In this document: positions 1 through 10,864 of the stretch, in pieces
Position numbering within the stretch: position 1 is the stretch's first letter
How the letters are laid out: every line of letters begins with the position of its first letter
Source of the DNA: Gammaproteobacteria bacterium
Lineage (GTDB): Bacteria > Pseudomonadota > Gammaproteobacteria > SZUA-229
Reading direction: 5' to 3'
Assembly (NCBI GenBank): GCA_029880105.1
Contig: JAOUPA010000003.1
Span: forward strand, 1-39,258
DNA: 39,258 nucleotides
Position numbers and translations under genes: made by a program
Notes under the pieces: generated by a model
What the model saw: the letters and a program-made list of their open reading frames with translations, nothing else
What the model was told of the DNA's origin: nothing
The model's database searches: none

Positions 1-126
1 GTGTCTGAATTGAAAATCGAGATGGTATGCGCCGACGAGCACATCAAAGCCGCGATTGCGGCATTAAAAAAGGCGCACCCTTATGAAGAGCCTGCCTATG
101 ATGTCTGGAAGTTGGAAGATATCTAG
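1..126 (+). CDS. C-terminal fragment of a NIF3/YqfO-like (CutA-fold) domain protein; 5' end outside window
   Basis: Frame 1 is open from the window edge to TAG at 124-126: VSELKIEMVCADEHIKAAIAALKKAHPYEEPAYDVWKLEDI*. The HPYEEPAYDV motif is typical of YqfO/NIF3-type domains. Confidence 0.75.
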   Translation: MSELKIEMVCADEHIKAAIAALKKAHPYEEPAYDVWKLEDI

Positions 127-136
127 GCTAGAGAGA

Positions 137-151
137 TTTTACTCTGACCCC
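137..151 (+). repeat. TTTTACTCTGACCCC motif, left member of an inverted pair flanking the lipoprotein gene
   Basis: ttttactctgacccc at 137-151; its core CTCTGACCC is the reverse complement of GGGTCAGAG at 1378-1386. Resembles GGGTCAGAGTAAAA motifs recalled around REP-associated (RAYT/IS200-like) elements. Confidence 0.5.
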
Positions 152-323
152 AAATACTTGAGCGAGAACAAAATATTAGCAATGATCTATATTAGAAACA
201 ATTGCTATCTGACACAGTTGCTCTGCATGCGTGCGATTATGCTATGTTAATTGTATCTACTGCACTAGACTAAAACACAAACAAACTTAGAAAGCCGCCA
301 TTTAACCTTAACAGGAGAAAAAA

Positions 324-1346
324 ATGAGAATTAGCATTATTACCATAATAAGTCTTATTTTATTAGCTCTACAGGGTTGTGCTAGCCCTATTTATCAACC
401 ACTTGTTATTGCACCTGATATTTCTAAAATAAAATCTTCAAATACAACTAAAAAAGAAAATATTGCTGTTAAGTATTCTGGAATCTCCCCAATCTATAAC
501 ACATTCCCGTTAGGCTTTGACAACATCGTCCATTCCAAAGGAGAAAAAGAACTCTATGAAGGAACCGTGGGCATGACCTCATCAAACATGCCCATTAGTT
601 CAACTTATGCATTATTAATTAGTCTTGATAAATTTTTCAATAAAGTCATTTGGATAGAACCTGAAGAACCTAAAAAATATAAAAACATTTACGTCTTAAA
701 TTATGAAATTAACGAAGTAGATTTTACCGTTAATTTACATAAAAAGGATTCATACTTAACATTTCCTGCACAAACAGACGCAGACACAATAGTTTCTATT
801 AAATATAATTTAATTTATAACAATAACTTAGTCAGCCAAGGAAATATCACGGGAAATGCAAATAGCAAAAACTCAGAAAAAGAGCATAATATGTTATTTA
901 AAAAAACTATAACTGAGGCAGCAACCACAATATCAGCCTTGGCCAGTATTTATAGCCAAAATGGGGCCTCATACGCTGACCTTAACAACATTGATGACGA
1001 TTATGAAAAACGAGATTTAAAACGAAGATTGGATCAACGACAAGAAACTCTCGCAATGATCCAAAATCAAATTTCAGAAAGCATATCAGATGTAAACAAA
1101 CCAAGTAAAAATATTAATCTAAACGACAAGCAAGACTACAACAAGGTAATCATCGCACTTGGTGGCTCCTTAAAATATCCACCTGATGGATTAGATGACT
1201 ATGCCATTGGAGAATTTTGGCTAGGTCCTAAAAACCACGCCATGAAACGATCTTTAATGAAAGCAACAGAGATAGCTTTAGAAAAACTAATTATAGAAAT
1301 AATCAAAGAAATTAGCTCACATAAAAGAATCGCACACGAAACATAG
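324..1346 (+). CDS. Putative outer-membrane lipoprotein of unknown function
   Basis: 340-aa ORF with N-terminal hydrophobic signal and lipobox (ILLALQGCAS); AGGAG ribosome-binding site just upstream; AT-rich compared with neighbours; no family recognised. Confidence 0.75.
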   Translation: MRISIITIISLILLALQGCASPIYQPLVIAPDISKIKSSNTTKKENIAVKYSGISPIYNTFPLGFDNIVHSKGEKELYEGTVGMTSSNMPISSTYALLISLDKFFNKVIWIEPEEPKKYKNIYVLNYEINEVDFTVNLHKKDSYLTFPAQTDADTIVSIKYNLIYNNNLVSQGNITGNANSKNSEKEHNMLFKKTITEAATTISALASIYSQNGASYADLNNIDDDYEKRDLKRRLDQRQETLAMIQNQISESISDVNKPSKNINLNDKQDYNKVIIALGGSLKYPPDGLDDYAIGEFWLGPKNHAMKRSLMKATEIALEKLIIEIIKEISSHKRIAHET

Positions 1347-1377
1347 GATCAGGTCTTGTCTTTTGTGAAAAAAAACC

Positions 1378-1390
1378 GGGTCAGAGAACA
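1378..1390 (-). repeat. GGGTCAGAG motif, right member of the inverted pair
   Basis: gggtcagagaaca at 1378-1390, preceded by a related ggatcaggtcttgtcttttgtg at about 1347-1368. Confidence 0.45.
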
Positions 1391-1416
1391 ATTATTTCTA
1401 ATATACTAAAGCACAT

Positions 1417-1438
1417 AAAACGCCGACTCAGGCCTTTT
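1417..1438 (-). terminator. Possible weak terminator downstream of lpxA
   Basis: aaaa-c-gcc-gactca-ggc-c-tttt: 7 paired positions with one mismatch, A/T-rich outer arms. Confidence 0.3.
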
Positions 1439-1559
1439 CATCGCGCATAATGCTGCAAGAACTGTTTAGATTGGTATCTTACATCCCGTAATTTTTCAGA
1501 TGAATCCATAACGCACTCTCCCCAATAACCCTGTGCTTTTCAAGATTGTTAGCTAATTA

Positions 1560-2330
1560 TTAACGTACCCAGCCACGCTCACTGGCCGCCAGAAAATCCA
1601 TCACCTGCTTAACTTCTGCATGATCTTTGGCCAGCTCACTCGCCTTTGCTATGGCTTCTTTATGTGAGCACTTCGACTTCACCAGGATCTTGAAGGTCTC
1701 CTGCAAGGCACGAATGGCCTCTGCAGTAAAACCACGGCGCTTTAACCCTTCCTTGTTGATGCCGAAGGCACGGGCACGATTACCGGCGATGGTGAAATAT
1801 GGCAATACATCTCGATCAATCGCCGTTGCAAAACCAGAGAAGCTATGCGCCCCAATACGGGTAAACTGGTGTACAGTCGAGTACCCGCCAAGAATAGCAT
1901 GGTCATCAATGTGCACATGCCCTGCCAGAGCAACGGCATTAGCCAGGATAATGTTATTACCCAGGCGACAGTCGTGAGCGACATGCGCCGACACCATCAA
2001 CAGGTTATCGTTGCCGATTGAAGTAATGCCTTCATCATCAACCGTGCCACGATTCAGGTTGGCGTATTCACGAATCGTGTTTCGATCACCTATTTCGAGG
2101 CGAGTAGGTTCACCCCTGTATTTCAGATCCTGTGGCTGTTCACCGATCGAGGCAAATTGAAATATGTGGTTATCTTTGCCGATTTTGGTTGGTCCCTTGA
2201 TCACCACGTGAGATTCAATCACTGTGCCGGAGTCAATTTGAACATCCGGACCAATAATACTGAATGGCCCAATACTAACGTTATCGGCAATCTCTGCAGA
2301 AGGGTCAACAATGGCATGCGAGTGGATCAA
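1560..2330 (-). CDS. lpxA: UDP-N-acetylglucosamine acyltransferase
   Basis: 256 aa, left-handed beta-helix hexapeptide repeats, IHSHAIVDPSAEIADNVSIGPFSIIG start; next to fabZ and lpxD. Confidence 0.97.
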   Translation of the reverse strand: MIHSHAIVDPSAEIADNVSIGPFSIIGPDVQIDSGTVIESHVVIKGPTKIGKDNHIFQFASIGEQPQDLKYRGEPTRLEIGDRNTIREYANLNRGTVDDEGITSIGNDNLLMVSAHVAHDCRLGNNIILANAVALAGHVHIDDHAILGGYSTVHQFTRIGAHSFSGFATAIDRDVLPYFTIAGNRARAFGINKEGLKRRGFTAEAIRALQETFKILVKSKCSHKEAIAKASELAKDHAEVKQVMDFLAASERGWVR

Positions 2331-2336
2331 AGGGGG

Positions 2337-2789
2337 TTATTCCTTTTCTTTGGCCGCACACAACAGGTCAGCCGTGGTGACAATCTCGCCATCAACACTG
2401 GCTTCACAACTGAATTTCCAGATCACTTTTGAACGGCGTTCAACCTTGGCCTTCAACATCAGCTGATCGCCAGGTACAACCTGACGCTTAAATCTGACAT
2501 TATCAACACCAACAAGCATATAAAGCAGATCTTCACTAGGCTCTTCACTCATCGTCTTAAAGCCAAGCAGGCCAGTTGCCTGTGCCAGTGCTTCTATAAT
2601 CAGCACGCCCGGCATAATCGGGGTTGCAGGAAAATGTCCGTTAAAGAATGGCTCATTGACAGAGACATTTTTGATTGCAGTCAGTGTCTCGCCAGGTACA
2701 CATTCAAGCACGCGGTCTACCAGCAAAAATGGATAACGGTGCGGAAGGAAGCGCCGAATCTCCTCTACATACATTTCACTCACAATCAA
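2337..2789 (-). CDS. fabZ: 3-hydroxyacyl-ACP dehydratase FabZ
   Basis: 150 aa; [13 protein letters not shown] and [22 protein letters not shown] motifs. Confidence 0.97.
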   Translation of the reverse strand: MIVSEMYVEEIRRFLPHRYPFLLVDRVLECVPGETLTAIKNVSVNEPFFNGHFPATPIMPGVLIIEALAQATGLLGFKTMSEEPSEDLLYMLVGVDNVRFKRQVVPGDQLMLKAKVERRSKVIWKFSCEASVDGEIVTTADLLCAAKEKE

Positions 2790-2822
2790 TCTCCAGGGTA
2801 ATTATTTATTATTCAGCGATTA

Positions 2823-3842
2823 TCAATCAGCTGACTTGTTAGTTTTTTCCAGTTTGGTCACACGTTTAGCCAACTCATCAAGGCGGCGGAAACGGGCACT
2901 GTTTTTTCGCCAGTTAGCAGTAGTATCCATCGGCGTACTAGATGAATAAGAGCCAGGCTCGGTAATCGAATGCGTCACCATAGTACGCCCGGTGATCATG
3001 ACATTATCGGTGATTTCGAGATGCTCAACAATACCGACAAGCCCGCCAATTAAGCAGCCGCGACCTATATGTGTACTACCAGCTATCGCACAGGCAGCAG
3101 AGATAACAGTATTATCACCAATAGTGACGCCGTGGGCGATCTGGATCTGGTTATCCAGTTTGACGCCATGACCGATCACGGTATTTTCCAGGGCGCCACG
3201 ATCAATGGTCGTGTTTGCACCAATCTCTACATCGTTACCAATGTGTACATTGCCAATCTGGGGAATTTTCAGGTAACTATCTCCTTCCTTTACAAAACCA
3301 AAACCATCGGCGCCGAGGACAACACCAGAATGAATGATACAACCATCACCTATCCTGCTACCGTAGCCAACGGTTACGTTTGGACTGATTCGTGTATTTT
3401 CACCAATGATCACATCTTCTTCGATAACGCAATTAGCACCAATTTGCGCATTAGAACCTATGACAACGTTATCATAGATAACAACACCCGCAGCAACTGA
3501 GGAACTATTACCTACTTTTGCCGTTGCTGAAATAATCGCATTCGAACTGATACCCGATTCACGTTTTCTGGCTGGATATAAAAGATTGGCAACCTTTGCA
3601 TAGGCCAGGCGCGGATTAGCCGTAATCAGCGCAGGTACAGGACAGTCATCCAGAAACTCCGGCTTGATAATCAAGGCCGAAGCACTGGTACCGGCTAAAT
3701 GCTCCAGGTATTTTGGATTTGAAATAAATGCGATATCACCAGATTGAGCCGCACTAATTTCAGCGATACCCTCTATCAGGCAATCATCGCCCTCAAGCCT
3801 TGCACCTGTCTGTCTTGCCAGTTCGGATAAATACAGTCCCAT
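2823..3842 (-). CDS. lpxD: UDP-3-O-(3-hydroxymyristoyl)glucosamine N-acyltransferase
   Basis: 339 aa; hexapeptide repeats, GADGFGF motif, operon context. Confidence 0.96.
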   Translation of the reverse strand: MGLYLSELARQTGARLEGDDCLIEGIAEISAAQSGDIAFISNPKYLEHLAGTSASALIIKPEFLDDCPVPALITANPRLAYAKVANLLYPARKRESGISSNAIISATAKVGNSSSVAAGVVIYDNVVIGSNAQIGANCVIEEDVIIGENTRISPNVTVGYGSRIGDGCIIHSGVVLGADGFGFVKEGDSYLKIPQIGNVHIGNDVEIGANTTIDRGALENTVIGHGVKLDNQIQIAHGVTIGDNTVISAACAIAGSTHIGRGCLIGGLVGIVEHLEITDNVMITGRTMVTHSITEPGSYSSSTPMDTTANWRKNSARFRRLDELAKRVTKLEKTNKSAD

Positions 3843-4357
3843 TACTTCTTCTTATTAAAATCCTTTTTCATCTGATCAAGAACTGTACTGGTAATATCCA
3901 GTGACTCTGAAGCAAAAACAACACCTTCACTTAGAACTAAATCATAGTGTTCACGTTTTGCAATGTCATTGATAATATCGCGAACAGATTTTTGTAGCAC
4001 AGCCAGCTCCTGTGAGCGCATGGTATTAACCTCCTGCGCCAGGGTGGCTTCTTTCTGTTTGAATAACTGCATTTTACCAATCAACTGGCCCTGCAGTTCC
4101 TTGAGTTTATCTTCAGTCATCACCAGTTCATTACGCTTGTAATCCTCCTGCATGGCCTGAAGTTCCTTCTGCATATCTTCCAGCTCCTTTTTCTTACCGC
4201 CAAATCGATCAAGCATAGCAGTATTTACAGCCTCGACCTGTGGTGCCTCAGTGAGTAATTTTTCAACACTCACGAAACCAATTTTTAGATCTGCAGCTAT
4301 CGCGTTTGCCGCAGTCAGTGTTAATAAAGTCGCAATTATAATTTTTTTCATTACCAT
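3842..4357 (-). CDS. skp: Periplasmic chaperone Skp/OmpH
   Basis: 171 aa, signal peptide, coiled-coil-rich; located between bamA and lpxD. Confidence 0.93.
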   Translation of the reverse strand: MVMKKIIIATLLTLTAANAIAADLKIGFVSVEKLLTEAPQVEAVNTAMLDRFGGKKKELEDMQKELQAMQEDYKRNELVMTEDKLKELQGQLIGKMQLFKQKEATLAQEVNTMRSQELAVLQKSVRDIINDIAKREHYDLVLSEGVVFASESLDITSTVLDQMKKDFNKKK

Positions 4358-4361
4358 CTCC

Positions 4362-6695
4362 TTAAAAGAAAGAACCTATACTAAATTGAAATACTCTGGT
4401 GTTATCACCCTCAACAGGGTTCAACGCATGCGCCCAGCTAAATCGCAAAGGCCCAATGGGTGCCAGCCAGACAAAAGATAGCCCTGCTGAAGCACGCAAC
4501 TCTTCAAACTGGAAGCCATCCTCAGATGCATTATATGTTGGTGCACTATTGAGGAAGACATTACCAAGATCATAGAAGGCCGTAAACCTTACCGATGAAG
4601 GTGGTTTATCTACAAAGGGTATCGGAAAAATCAGATCCGCGCCAGCCGTTACACGCATATTTCCACCCATTGGCGAGCCATAGTCGTCACGTGGACCAAG
4701 CGAATTTGAGTCATAACCCCTGACCGTACGCAGACCACCAGCGTAATAACGCTCATAGAACGGCAGCTCATCGAGATCACTATAGCCACCACCATAGGCC
4801 AGGTCAGATCGCAGCAGCAGTGTCAGATTGTCCGTCAGGCCAAAATAGAATTTAGTCAGGTAAGCCAGCTTATAGAACTCCAGGTCACTACCCGGTGCAG
4901 ACAGGTTCAGTGCAATTGTCTGTGAGTTGCCCCTGGTGGCAAAGACAGTCCGGTTACGAGTGTCATAGGTATAACTGGCATTGAGTAAAAAGTTATCATA
5001 TGTATCGCCGTGGTCGTTAACAAACGCCGTTGCTTCCAGTGATGGATTAACAGACGATAACAGCAGGTCGACGTGGTTGAAACCGTAACCAAGGCGCAGT
5101 GTTGTGAATTCAGACAAAGGAATACCATAATTAATACTGGCACTATATGAATCTGTCTGGAAGTCATTAATATCTTCTTCTGCCGCATCTCGCTTTGCAT
5201 ATGACAGGCTAATCGTACGGCTGATGCCGTCGATCGTGTAATATGGATCGGTAAATGAGATGTTGTATACGGTATTTGCTGAGTCGGTATTAATATTCAC
5301 ATCAAGGCGCTGGCCAGTACCCAGTAGGTTTTCCTGGGTCAAGCCAACATTAAACAGGAAGCCCTGGGTCTGTGAGAATCCTGCTCCAATGTTAAAGCTA
5401 CCTGAGAGACGCTCTTCAACATTCACCTCTAGATCGACCATGTCATCGGTTCCTGGTACCTGCCTGGTCTCAATTTCAATATTTTCTAGATAGCTGAGTC
5501 GCTGTAAACGAATCTTTGATCGCTCCAGTTTATCACTGGCAAGAATCGAACCCTCCATCAGGCGCATTTCACGACGCAGCACCTCTTCATGCGTCCTGAT
5601 ATTACCGTGGAAATTAATATTCCTGACGTGTGTTTTATTGCCTGGCACCAGTTGATAGGTTAGATCAATCGTCTTCTTCTGTTCGTCAAGTTCAGGAATA
5701 ATAGTCACCTTGGCAAATGCATAACCATCTTTGCCAAGTCGATCCTCAAGGCTTTTCTGCGATGTGGTCATATTTTTTCTGGAAAACACATCACCCGTTT
5801 TGGTCAGGATCAGGCTCTTAAGAATTTGCTCATCGACAACCATATCACCGACCAACCTGACATCATCAATAGAATACTGGTCACCCTCTTCTACATTAAT
5901 CGTGATATAGATATCTTTTTTATCTGGTGTAATTGATACCTGTGTCGAATCCGCAGAAAACTTGATGTAGCCACGATCGAGATAATATGAACGCAATGTT
6001 TCCAGGTCGGCATTTAATTTAGGTTTTGAATATTCATCAGCATCGGACAGTGAAAAAGCACCCGGCACACCGAGCTCAATTTCGTCAAGCAGTGTTTCGT
6101 CATCAAAAACTTTATTACCGATGATATTGATCTGTCGGATCAGCGCAACCTGGCCTTCTGAAATCTTGATATCAATATTGACGCGATTCTGATCGAGCTC
6201 TTCAATTTTGGTTTCAATACGAATACCGTATTTACCCTGGCTAAAATATACTCGCTCCAGTTCCTGGGTAAGTTTTTCAAGCAGTGAGCGGTTATAGATC
6301 CGACCCTGAACAATACCGATATCTTCCAGCGCCTGTTCAAGCGTTTTGCTATCGATATCATTATTGCCTGAGAATTTAACCTCTGAGATTGATGGTCGCT
6401 CCTTAACCTGCACGATCAGTGCATCACCATCCCTAAACAACTGCACATCGGCAAAAAATCCCGTTTTATACAACTCCTTAATAGAATATACAATTTGCTT
6501 ACTATCGAGTGGATCGCCAACCTGAACCGGCAGGTAATTTAACAAGGTGCCATCGGCAAGGCGCTCAAGCCCCTCAATTCGAATCTCACTGACAATAAAA
6601 CTGTCTTCTGCCCATGCCAGGCCAGCAAGCAACAGCACATATATAAGCAGCAATAATCTTGGCAACCTGGAATACCCCTTTAGCATACGCGACAT
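4362..6695 (-). CDS. bamA: Outer membrane protein assembly factor BamA
   Basis: 777 aa, signal peptide, POTRA repeats, C-terminal beta-barrel with VRGYDSNSLGPRD and terminal Phe. Confidence 0.97.
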   Translation of the reverse strand: MSRMLKGYSRLPRLLLLIYVLLLAGLAWAEDSFIVSEIRIEGLERLADGTLLNYLPVQVGDPLDSKQIVYSIKELYKTGFFADVQLFRDGDALIVQVKERPSISEVKFSGNNDIDSKTLEQALEDIGIVQGRIYNRSLLEKLTQELERVYFSQGKYGIRIETKIEELDQNRVNIDIKISEGQVALIRQINIIGNKVFDDETLLDEIELGVPGAFSLSDADEYSKPKLNADLETLRSYYLDRGYIKFSADSTQVSITPDKKDIYITINVEEGDQYSIDDVRLVGDMVVDEQILKSLILTKTGDVFSRKNMTTSQKSLEDRLGKDGYAFAKVTIIPELDEQKKTIDLTYQLVPGNKTHVRNINFHGNIRTHEEVLRREMRLMEGSILASDKLERSKIRLQRLSYLENIEIETRQVPGTDDMVDLEVNVEERLSGSFNIGAGFSQTQGFLFNVGLTQENLLGTGQRLDVNINTDSANTVYNISFTDPYYTIDGISRTISLSYAKRDAAEEDINDFQTDSYSASINYGIPLSEFTTLRLGYGFNHVDLLLSSVNPSLEATAFVNDHGDTYDNFLLNASYTYDTRNRTVFATRGNSQTIALNLSAPGSDLEFYKLAYLTKFYFGLTDNLTLLLRSDLAYGGGYSDLDELPFYERYYAGGLRTVRGYDSNSLGPRDDYGSPMGGNMRVTAGADLIFPIPFVDKPPSSVRFTAFYDLGNVFLNSAPTYNASEDGFQFEELRASAGLSFVWLAPIGPLRFSWAHALNPVEGDNTRVFQFSIGSFF

Positions 6696-6697
6696 CC

Positions 6698-8061
6698 CTA
6701 CATAAACCGCTGATAGTCGTTGTAAAAAGCAATCAGCATCAAGCTGGCCAAGATCACCATACCGACCTGTTGCGCGCGCATTTCAAAGGCCTCCGATACA
6801 GGCGAGCCCTTTACCACCTCAATCAGGTAATAAAATAAATGGCCACCATCTAACAGGGGTATCGGCAACAAATTCAGCACGCCCAGGCTAACCGAGATAA
6901 TTGCGAGAAATCCGACAAAGGTAACCAGGCCAATGCCTGCAGTAACACCTGCATATTTGGCGATCGTAACCGGTCCGGAGATATTGCTCAGCGATGCCTC
7001 GCCAATCACCATCTTCCATAACACACGCAAAGTGAGTACTGACATATCCCAGGTTTTCATAATAGCTACCGGGATTGCCTCGAACACGCCATACTCAACC
7101 TTCACCAGTAACTTATCCTTCAACGCCTGCGGCACTTCCTGGTAGGCGCCGATATGGCCTTTACTAACTCCTTGCTTTTCTCTTGTGCCTGGAATCACCG
7201 CAATGGGTATTTCTTTTTGATCACGGAAAATTAAAAAATTGAGAACCTTACCAGGGCTATTGGCAACTTTTTCAACCAGCTCACTCCAGTACTGAATAGT
7301 CTCGCCATTAATACTCAGGACCTGGTCACCTTGCTTTAGCCCTGCCTGTGCAGCCGGTTCATCTTCGATAACACCACCGATAGTCACTGGCAGTTCAGGC
7401 CACCATTGCCTGAATCCGAGCTGCGCTACCACATCCGATTCATCTACAAGTAGACGCGCCTCACCCAGTTCCAGCTCCCTGGTAACTATCATGTCATCAG
7501 CAGTTTTTACCTGGACACTTAGAACTCCGCCGTCTAAACCCTGGGCAAGAACCTGCAAATGGAAATCACTCCAGGACTGCGTATCATCATCACCCACTTT
7601 TAATATTTCATCTTGATCTTTAAATCCTGAGAGCGCAGCTATTGAAGCCTCATCAGGTTCACCAATCAGAGCACGCTCAACAGTAATGCCAGAAAGATAA
7701 ATTGCCCAGTAGAAAAATATGGCAAGAATAAAATTGAATAATGGGCCGGCCACAACCACTGCAGCACGTATTGCTACAGGCTGGGTATTGAACGCGTACA
7801 CCCGATCTTCTTCAGCGACTTTAACTTCGCGTTCATCCAGCATTTTTACATAACCACCAAGTGGGATGGCAGCAATTACATATTCGATATCATGACCATT
7901 TTCCGTACGCTTCCAGGTTAACAGCGGTTTACCAAAACCGATAGAAAAACGCAGCACACGAACACCGAGCTTGCGCGCAACCCAGTAGTGCCAAATTCAT
8001 GTATTGCCACCAGGATGCCAATGGCGATGATGAAAAATAAAAGATTATGTAAAACACTCAT
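6698..8061 (-). CDS. rseP: Site-2 protease RseP, apparently frameshifted near its N-terminus in this sequence
   Basis: The 8061-start frame reads MSVLHNLLFFIIAIGILVAIHEFG then TTGLRAS; the 6698-7957 frame reads [10 protein letters not shown]...NLLPIPLLDGGHLFYYLIE with PDZ domains. Restoring one G (plus strand) at 7990/7991 gives [24 protein letters not shown]. Confidence 0.9.
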
Positions 8062-8072
8062 ATTTATAATTA

Positions 8073-9257
8073 TTATTTTCTAGCAACATACTCATCGACA
8101 ATAGCCCTGGTAAGAGCATCAACTGAGAGTATCTCGTTAATAGTGGTCACATCTTCATCAACAGCAGGACTTGTAAGTGCCTGTTCAATCATTGATGCTA
8201 TATCTGTATATGCAATCCGCTTATCCAGAAAGGCCGCCACCGCAACTTCGTTGGCCGCATTCAACACGATACTTGCAGCACCTCCCATGCGAATGGCCTC
8301 ATAACATAGCCGTAAACAGGGAAAACGCTGGAAATCAGGCCTTTCAAACTCAAGCCTTGCGACCTCAAAAATATCCAGAGGTTCCACACCGGAGACAATA
8401 CGCTCTGGTAGCGCCAGGGCGTGGGCGATGGGCGTACGCATATCGGGATTACCTAACTGCGCCAGCACCGAGCCATCCATATAGGACACCATAGAGTGAA
8501 TCACACTCTGCGGGTGCACCACTACCTCAATATCATCGATATCGACACCAAACAGCCAATGCGCTTCAATGACTTCCAGGCCTTTATTCATCATAGTGGC
8601 CGAGTCCACTGATATCTTGGGACCCATTGACCAGTTAGGGTGAGCGATTGCCTGCTCCGGCGTCACCGAAACCAGCTGTTCCACGCTAAAGGTACGAAAC
8701 GGTCCGCCACTTGCCGTCAATAAAATTTTATTGACCCCTGCCGTACTCACGGTCGATGATTTTGCGACAGGCAGACACTGGAATATTGCATTATGCTCAC
8801 TATCTACCGGCAACAGCTCGGCACTATTTTTTTCCACTGCATCCATAAACAACTGGCCTGACATAACCAGTGCTTCCTTATTCGCTAACAGTATACGTTT
8901 ACCCGCCTCCGCGGCTGCCAGCGATGGCAATAAACCAGCTGCACCGACAATACCAGCAACCACTGTGTCAACTTCATCCAGACTGGCTACCTGGCACAGG
9001 CCCTGTACACCTGATAATACCTGTGTCTCGCAGCCATGCTTGCGCAGGTAATCATCAAGTTGTTGCGCTGCTGTCTCGTCACTCATTACCGCATAGTGCG
9101 GTCGCCACTGCAAACACTGATCGGCCAATGTTGCATAGTCCGTATTAGCGGTCAGTGCCATGATGTCGTAATGCTCGGTATGACGGCTAATAACATCCAG
9201 GGTATTTTTACCAATACTCCCAGTCGAACCAAGAATACTAACGACCCTGCTCACCAA
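8073..9257 (-). CDS. dxr: 1-deoxy-D-xylulose 5-phosphate reductoisomerase
   Basis: 394 aa; [30 protein letters not shown] motifs. Confidence 0.97.
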   Translation of the reverse strand: MVSRVVSILGSTGSIGKNTLDVISRHTEHYDIMALTANTDYATLADQCLQWRPHYAVMSDETAAQQLDDYLRKHGCETQVLSGVQGLCQVASLDEVDTVVAGIVGAAGLLPSLAAAEAGKRILLANKEALVMSGQLFMDAVEKNSAELLPVDSEHNAIFQCLPVAKSSTVSTAGVNKILLTASGGPFRTFSVEQLVSVTPEQAIAHPNWSMGPKISVDSATMMNKGLEVIEAHWLFGVDIDDIEVVVHPQSVIHSMVSYMDGSVLAQLGNPDMRTPIAHALALPERIVSGVEPLDIFEVARLEFERPDFQRFPCLRLCYEAIRMGGAASIVLNAANEVAVAAFLDKRIAYTDIASMIEQALTSPAVDEDVTTINEILSVDALTRAIVDEYVARK

Positions 9258-10081
9258 TACAGTCCTTCAACAGGCATTATCAACCAGTCGTAAAAAACCA
9301 CGAATAACGGCATTACTGGTAGCACACCATCTATACGATCAAGAATACCGCCGTGACCGGGTAGAATTCGGCCGCTATCCTTAACACCAGCTTCACGCTT
9401 TAAAAAACTTTCGTATAGGTCACCAGCAACCGACATTATCGTCAACAGCAGGGACAGTCCAATTAAAAGCAGTGACTGCGAATGGGTAAGATTAAAATAG
9501 TACGACGCAATTACCGAATATATCGTACTGGCAATTAATGCGCCCCAAAGTCCTTCGAGTGTTTTGCCTGGGCTGACATTGGGCGCCAGTTTGTTTTTAC
9601 CGAATTTTTTACCTGCGAAATAGGCACCGCTATCCGCAATCCAGACCAGCACCATGCTATACAACAACCACTCTGCACCACGCTCAATACCATGAATAAT
9701 ATAGATAGATGACATCGCTGAGGGAACCACCATGAATGCTACTAGCAGTTTTGCTGGAGAAACAACTGATGACTTTAATTCTGGTCGCACTTTTTTCAGA
9801 AAAACAAGAACAGCAAACCACCATGCCGTGGCAAGTAACAACAACAGGTAACCATATTGCGAAAAATAGTTTATACAGAGCCAGGAAAAAGCACTGAGCA
9901 ATAAAGCAAATGCCAGTTGGGCAGCCGATGACTGCAAGCCACCAAGGCGCGCCCATTCATAACCACAGATAAAAGACACAGGTATCAATACAAACAGGAG
10001 ATTCTCAGTTGGCTGATAAAGGATCAACCAGATTACCGCCATGGCTAGTGGAACTGCTGTCAGAATACGGTGCAGTAACAT
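9251..10081 (-). CDS. cdsA: Phosphatidate cytidylyltransferase
   Basis: 276 aa multipass; C-terminal [33 protein letters not shown] signature. Confidence 0.96.
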   Translation of the reverse strand: MLLHRILTAVPLAMAVIWLILYQPTENLLFVLIPVSFICGYEWARLGGLQSSAAQLAFALLLSAFSWLCINYFSQYGYLLLLLATAWWFAVLVFLKKVRPELKSSVVSPAKLLVAFMVVPSAMSSIYIIHGIERGAEWLLYSMVLVWIADSGAYFAGKKFGKNKLAPNVSPGKTLEGLWGALIASTIYSVIASYYFNLTHSQSLLLIGLSLLLTIMSVAGDLYESFLKREAGVKDSGRILPGHGGILDRIDGVLPVMPLFVVFYDWLIMPVEGLYW

Positions 10082-10839
10082 TATTCAGACGCCGCCTTTT
10101 TACCTTCCACCTGCTCAGAAGTTTTTCCAAAACGTCTTTGACGTGTACCATACCATGCAATAGCTTTTTCTAATGACGTCAGATTAAAGTCAGGCCACAA
10201 GGTATCAGTAAAATACAGTTCCGCATAGGCAATTTGCCATAAAAGGAAATTACTTATTCGGCTCTCGCCACCGGTTCTAATAAACAGGTCAATTGGAGGA
10301 AGATCTGACAGGCATACCTGCTCAGACAGAAGTGATTCATTAATCTCAGATAATGATAGCTCACCAGCCGATAGCTTTTGTGAAATTAACTTACATGCCT
10401 CAACAATATCCCAACGACCGCCATAATTAGCCGCGATAGTAAGATCCAGACCAGTATTGTGGCTCGTCTGGTTTTCTGTTTCATTAATAACAGTCTGTAA
10501 TTTATCTGGAAACGCTACACGGTTACCGATAAATTTTACGCGTACATTCTGCTCCCTCAGCTTCAACATCTCTGATTTCAGTGTTGAAACAAATATCGAC
10601 ATCAATGCATCAACTTCTTTTTGTGGACGGCTCCAGTTCTCACTACTAAAGGCAAAAACAGTTAAAGCCTCAACGCCTAAGTTGGCACAATTTTCAACAA
10701 TGGCACGAGTTGCATTTACACCTGCACGATGACCCGCCGACCTGGGCAAAAATCGCTTTTTCGCCCAGCGACCATTGCCATCCATAACAACGGCAACATG
10801 TCGTGGAACTAAAGAAGAATGTTCATCTTCACTCATCAA
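10081..10839 (-). CDS. uppS: Undecaprenyl diphosphate synthase
   Basis: 252 aa; HVAVVMDGNGRWAKKR, DLFIRTGGESRISNFLLWQ motifs. Confidence 0.97.
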   Translation of the reverse strand: MMSEDEHSSLVPRHVAVVMDGNGRWAKKRFLPRSAGHRAGVNATRAIVENCANLGVEALTVFAFSSENWSRPQKEVDALMSIFVSTLKSEMLKLREQNVRVKFIGNRVAFPDKLQTVINETENQTSHNTGLDLTIAANYGGRWDIVEACKLISQKLSAGELSLSEINESLLSEQVCLSDLPPIDLFIRTGGESRISNFLLWQIAYAELYFTDTLWPDFNLTSLEKAIAWYGTRQRRFGKTSEQVEGKKAASE

Positions 10840-10864
10840 TAACGTTCTCTTATACCCGGCCCGA

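Noticed and set aside
3069-3500. 143-aa plus-strand ORF opposite lpxD
   Set aside because: Antisense to hexapeptide-repeat coding sequence, whose periodicity creates an open frame.
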